DNA from: an uncultured Collinsella sp. | Lineage (GTDB): Bacteria > Actinomycetota > Coriobacteriia > Coriobacteriales > Coriobacteriaceae | NCBI GenBank assembly: GCA_905204635.1 | Contig: CAJLAN010000024.1 | Location: forward strand, 1 to 13,230 | Direction of reading: 5' to 3' | Length of the DNA stretch: 13,230 nucleotides | Shown here: positions 12,007 through 13,230 of the stretch, piece after piece | How the letters are laid out: each line of letters begins with the position of its first letter | Position numbering within the stretch: position 1 is the stretch's first letter | Translations under genes and position numbers: made by a program | The notes under the pieces: model-generated | Told to the model about the DNA's origin: nothing | Database searches by the model: none | Seen by the model: the letters and a program-made list of their open reading frames with translations, nothing else

Positions 12007-12561
12007 GTGTTTGGTATTGGAGAGGGTGAGCTTGCGATCATCGTGGTCTTCGGCTTTTTGCTGTTTGGCCCGGATAAGCTCCCGCAGATGGGCCGCACGA
12101 TCGGCCGTGCCATCCGTCAGTTCCGCGAGACGCAGGAAAAGATGACGGCCGTTGTTCAGTCCGAGATTATCGATCCGGTGAGTGAGGCCGCTTCGGCTCC
12201 GGTCAAGCCCAAGAAGGCTGCCGTCGATGACGATTCCGATGCAGACGAGGATGCCGTTGAGACGGCTGCGCCCGCAAAGAAGGAGACCTTTGCCGAGCGT
12301 CGCGCCCGTCTTGCTGCCGAGAAGGCCGCAAGTGAGGCTGCCGCCGAGGGCGAGGGTGCTGCTGCTGCCGCTGAGCCTGTCGTCGATCCCGAGCCTGCTG
12401 CAGAACCGGAGCCCGAGCCCGAGCCGGTAGAGCCCACGACGGCCGACCTCTACGCCCGTCGTCCCCGCAAGCGCAAGGCCGTCGTCGACCAGCTCGCCCG
12501 CGAGCTCGAGGCCGAGGACGACGCCGCTGCCGCCGACGCCTCGAAGGGAGGCGATGAGTAA
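12007..12561 (+). CDS. Twin-arginine translocase subunit, TatA/TatB family
   Basis: Part of the Tat machinery that exports folded proteins across the cytoplasmic membrane. The GTG start gives MFGIGEGELAIIVVFGFLLF, a short membrane helix with Glu8 as in TatB. It is followed by the hinge FGPDKLPQMGR and the amphipathic helix TIGRAIRQFRETQEKM (31-46), which fits TatA or TatB. GTG 12007 is preferred over ATG 11962 because GGAGG lies 5 nt upstream and the family's N-terminus begins here. The remaining residues to 184 form a charged, alanine-rich tail with a PEPEPEPEP stretch (132-140) and a basic RRPRKRK patch (151-157), longer than typical TatA. The stop codon overlaps the tatC start as TAATG. 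Whether it acts as TatA, TatB or both is unresolved. Confidence 0.9.
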   Translation: MFGIGEGELAIIVVFGFLLFGPDKLPQMGRTIGRAIRQFRETQEKMTAVVQSEIIDPVSEAASAPVKPKKAAVDDDSDADEDAVETAAPAKKETFAERRARLAAEKAASEAAAEGEGAAAAAEPVVDPEPAAEPEPEPEPVEPTTADLYARRPRKRKAVVDQLARELEAEDDAAAADASKGGDE

Positions 12562-13230
12562 TGCCTATCGGACCTGCGCGCATGCCGCTCTTCGATCACC
12601 TGGGAGAGCTCCGTCGCCGCCTGACTATCGTGGTCGTGTCGGTGTTTGCCGCCGCCATCGTGCTGTATTTCGCCACGCCCGTGGTGCTCGACATCCTGGA
12701 AGACCCCATCCGCTCCTTTGTGCCGGACGGTAAGTTCTACATCACCACCACGCTCGGCGGCTTTGGCCTGCGCTTCTCGCTGGCCATCAAGATGGCCGTG
12801 GTCATGTGCACGCCCATGATCATCTGGCAGATTCTAGCATTTTTCCTGCCGGCGCTGCGTCCCAACGAGCGCAAATGGGTCGTGCCCACGGTGCTCGCCT
12901 CGACGGTGCTGTTCTTCCTGGGCGCCATCTTCTGCTATTTCATCATCATCCCGGCGGGCTTTGAGTGGCTTATCGGCGAGACCTCGGCCGTCGCCACGGC
13001 GCTGCCCGACCTGGAGAACTACGTCAACATGGAGCTGCTCTTTATGATCGGCTTTGGCGTGGCGTTTGAGCTGCCGCTTATCATCTTCTACCTGTCCGTC
13101 TTCCACATCGTGTCCTACGCGGCCTTCCGCGGCGCCTGGCGCTACGTGTACGTGGGCCTGCTTGTGGGCTCGGCTGTGATTACGCCCGACGGCTCGCCCG
13201 TTACGCTGGGCCTCATGTATGGTGCCCTGC
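12561..13230 (+). CDS. tatC: Sec-independent protein translocase TatC (3' end beyond window)
   Basis: The core membrane receptor for twin-arginine signal peptides. The 223 visible residues carry TatC landmarks: DHLGELRRRL near the N-terminus, PMIIWQILAFFLPALRPNERK, the periplasmic-side PAGFEWL segment, FGVAFELPLII with the conserved Glu, and SAVITPDGSP. Several hydrophobic segments are present and no stop codon occurs before the window edge, so the gene is cut, not broken; a few tens of residues should be missing. ATG 12561 shares its A with the upstream stop codon, and GGGAGG lies 9 nt before it, pointing to coupled translation with tatA/B. Confidence 0.95.
   Translation, partial: MPIGPARMPLFDHLGELRRRLTIVVVSVFAAAIVLYFATPVVLDILEDPIRSFVPDGKFYITTTLGGFGLRFSLAIKMAVVMCTPMIIWQILAFFLPALRPNERKWVVPTVLASTVLFFLGAIFCYFIIIPAGFEWLIGETSAVATALPDLENYVNMELLFMIGFGVAFELPLIIFYLSVFHIVSYAAFRGAWRYVYVGLLVGSAVITPDGSPVTLGLMYGAL

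Noticed and set aside
12203..12583. Arg-rich minus-strand open frame opposite the TatA/B tail
   Set aside because: Direct product of reading the Ala/Glu-rich repeats backwards.

Overview
The window looks like chromosomal DNA of a high-GC gut actinomycete of the class Coriobacteriia, most likely Collinsella or a close relative. This is inferred from the GC-rich coding bias, the gene families (Mn-dependent pyrophosphatase, MocR-type aspartate aminotransferase, ROK kinase, lactose/cellobiose-family PTS) and short GGGAC-type intergenic repeats; no search was run. Thirteen complete genes and one gene cut by the right edge are supported. No tRNA, rRNA, CRISPR array, insertion sequence or phage gene was seen.

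Left half (81-6978), a beta-glycoside utilisation locus. On the minus strand lie a GntR/UTRA regulator and a type I mannose-6-phosphate isomerase (manA). Divergent from them, on the plus strand, are a GH1 6-phospho-beta-glycosidase, PTS EIIC, EIIB and EIIA, a strong terminator, and then a ROK sugar kinase. Disaccharides would be imported and phosphorylated by the PTS and split by the GH1 enzyme into a sugar-6-phosphate and a free sugar. The free sugar would be phosphorylated by the ROK kinase, and any mannose-6-phosphate fed into glycolysis by ManA. The parts list matches the Bacillus subtilis gmu (glucomannan) operon without its secreted mannanase. The divergent control region (1808-2111) is AT-rich, with candidate promoters, three copies of TTACTTTT/AAAAGTAA and a long imperfect inverted repeat in the GH1 leader.

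Middle (6979-9775), housekeeping genes. These are the Mn-dependent inorganic pyrophosphatase ppaC and the Na+/H+ antiporter nhaA, each followed by a clear intrinsic terminator. The nhaA gene is also preceded by a long structured leader that ends in a terminator-like hairpin shortly before the gene, a possible attenuator or riboswitch.

Right half (9779-13230). An unrecognised 84-residue protein on the minus strand is followed on the plus strand by an aspartate aminotransferase of subgroup Ic, a single-domain STAS protein (anti-sigma-factor antagonist type), and a tatA/B-tatC operon whose tatC is truncated by the window end.

The least explained signals are non-coding: a three-copy 25-bp repeat family around the sugar locus, a three-armed GGTGCAA element that can fold in two exclusive ways, the nhaA leader, and inverted repeats placed on or next to candidate -10 boxes upstream of the aminotransferase and the tat operon.
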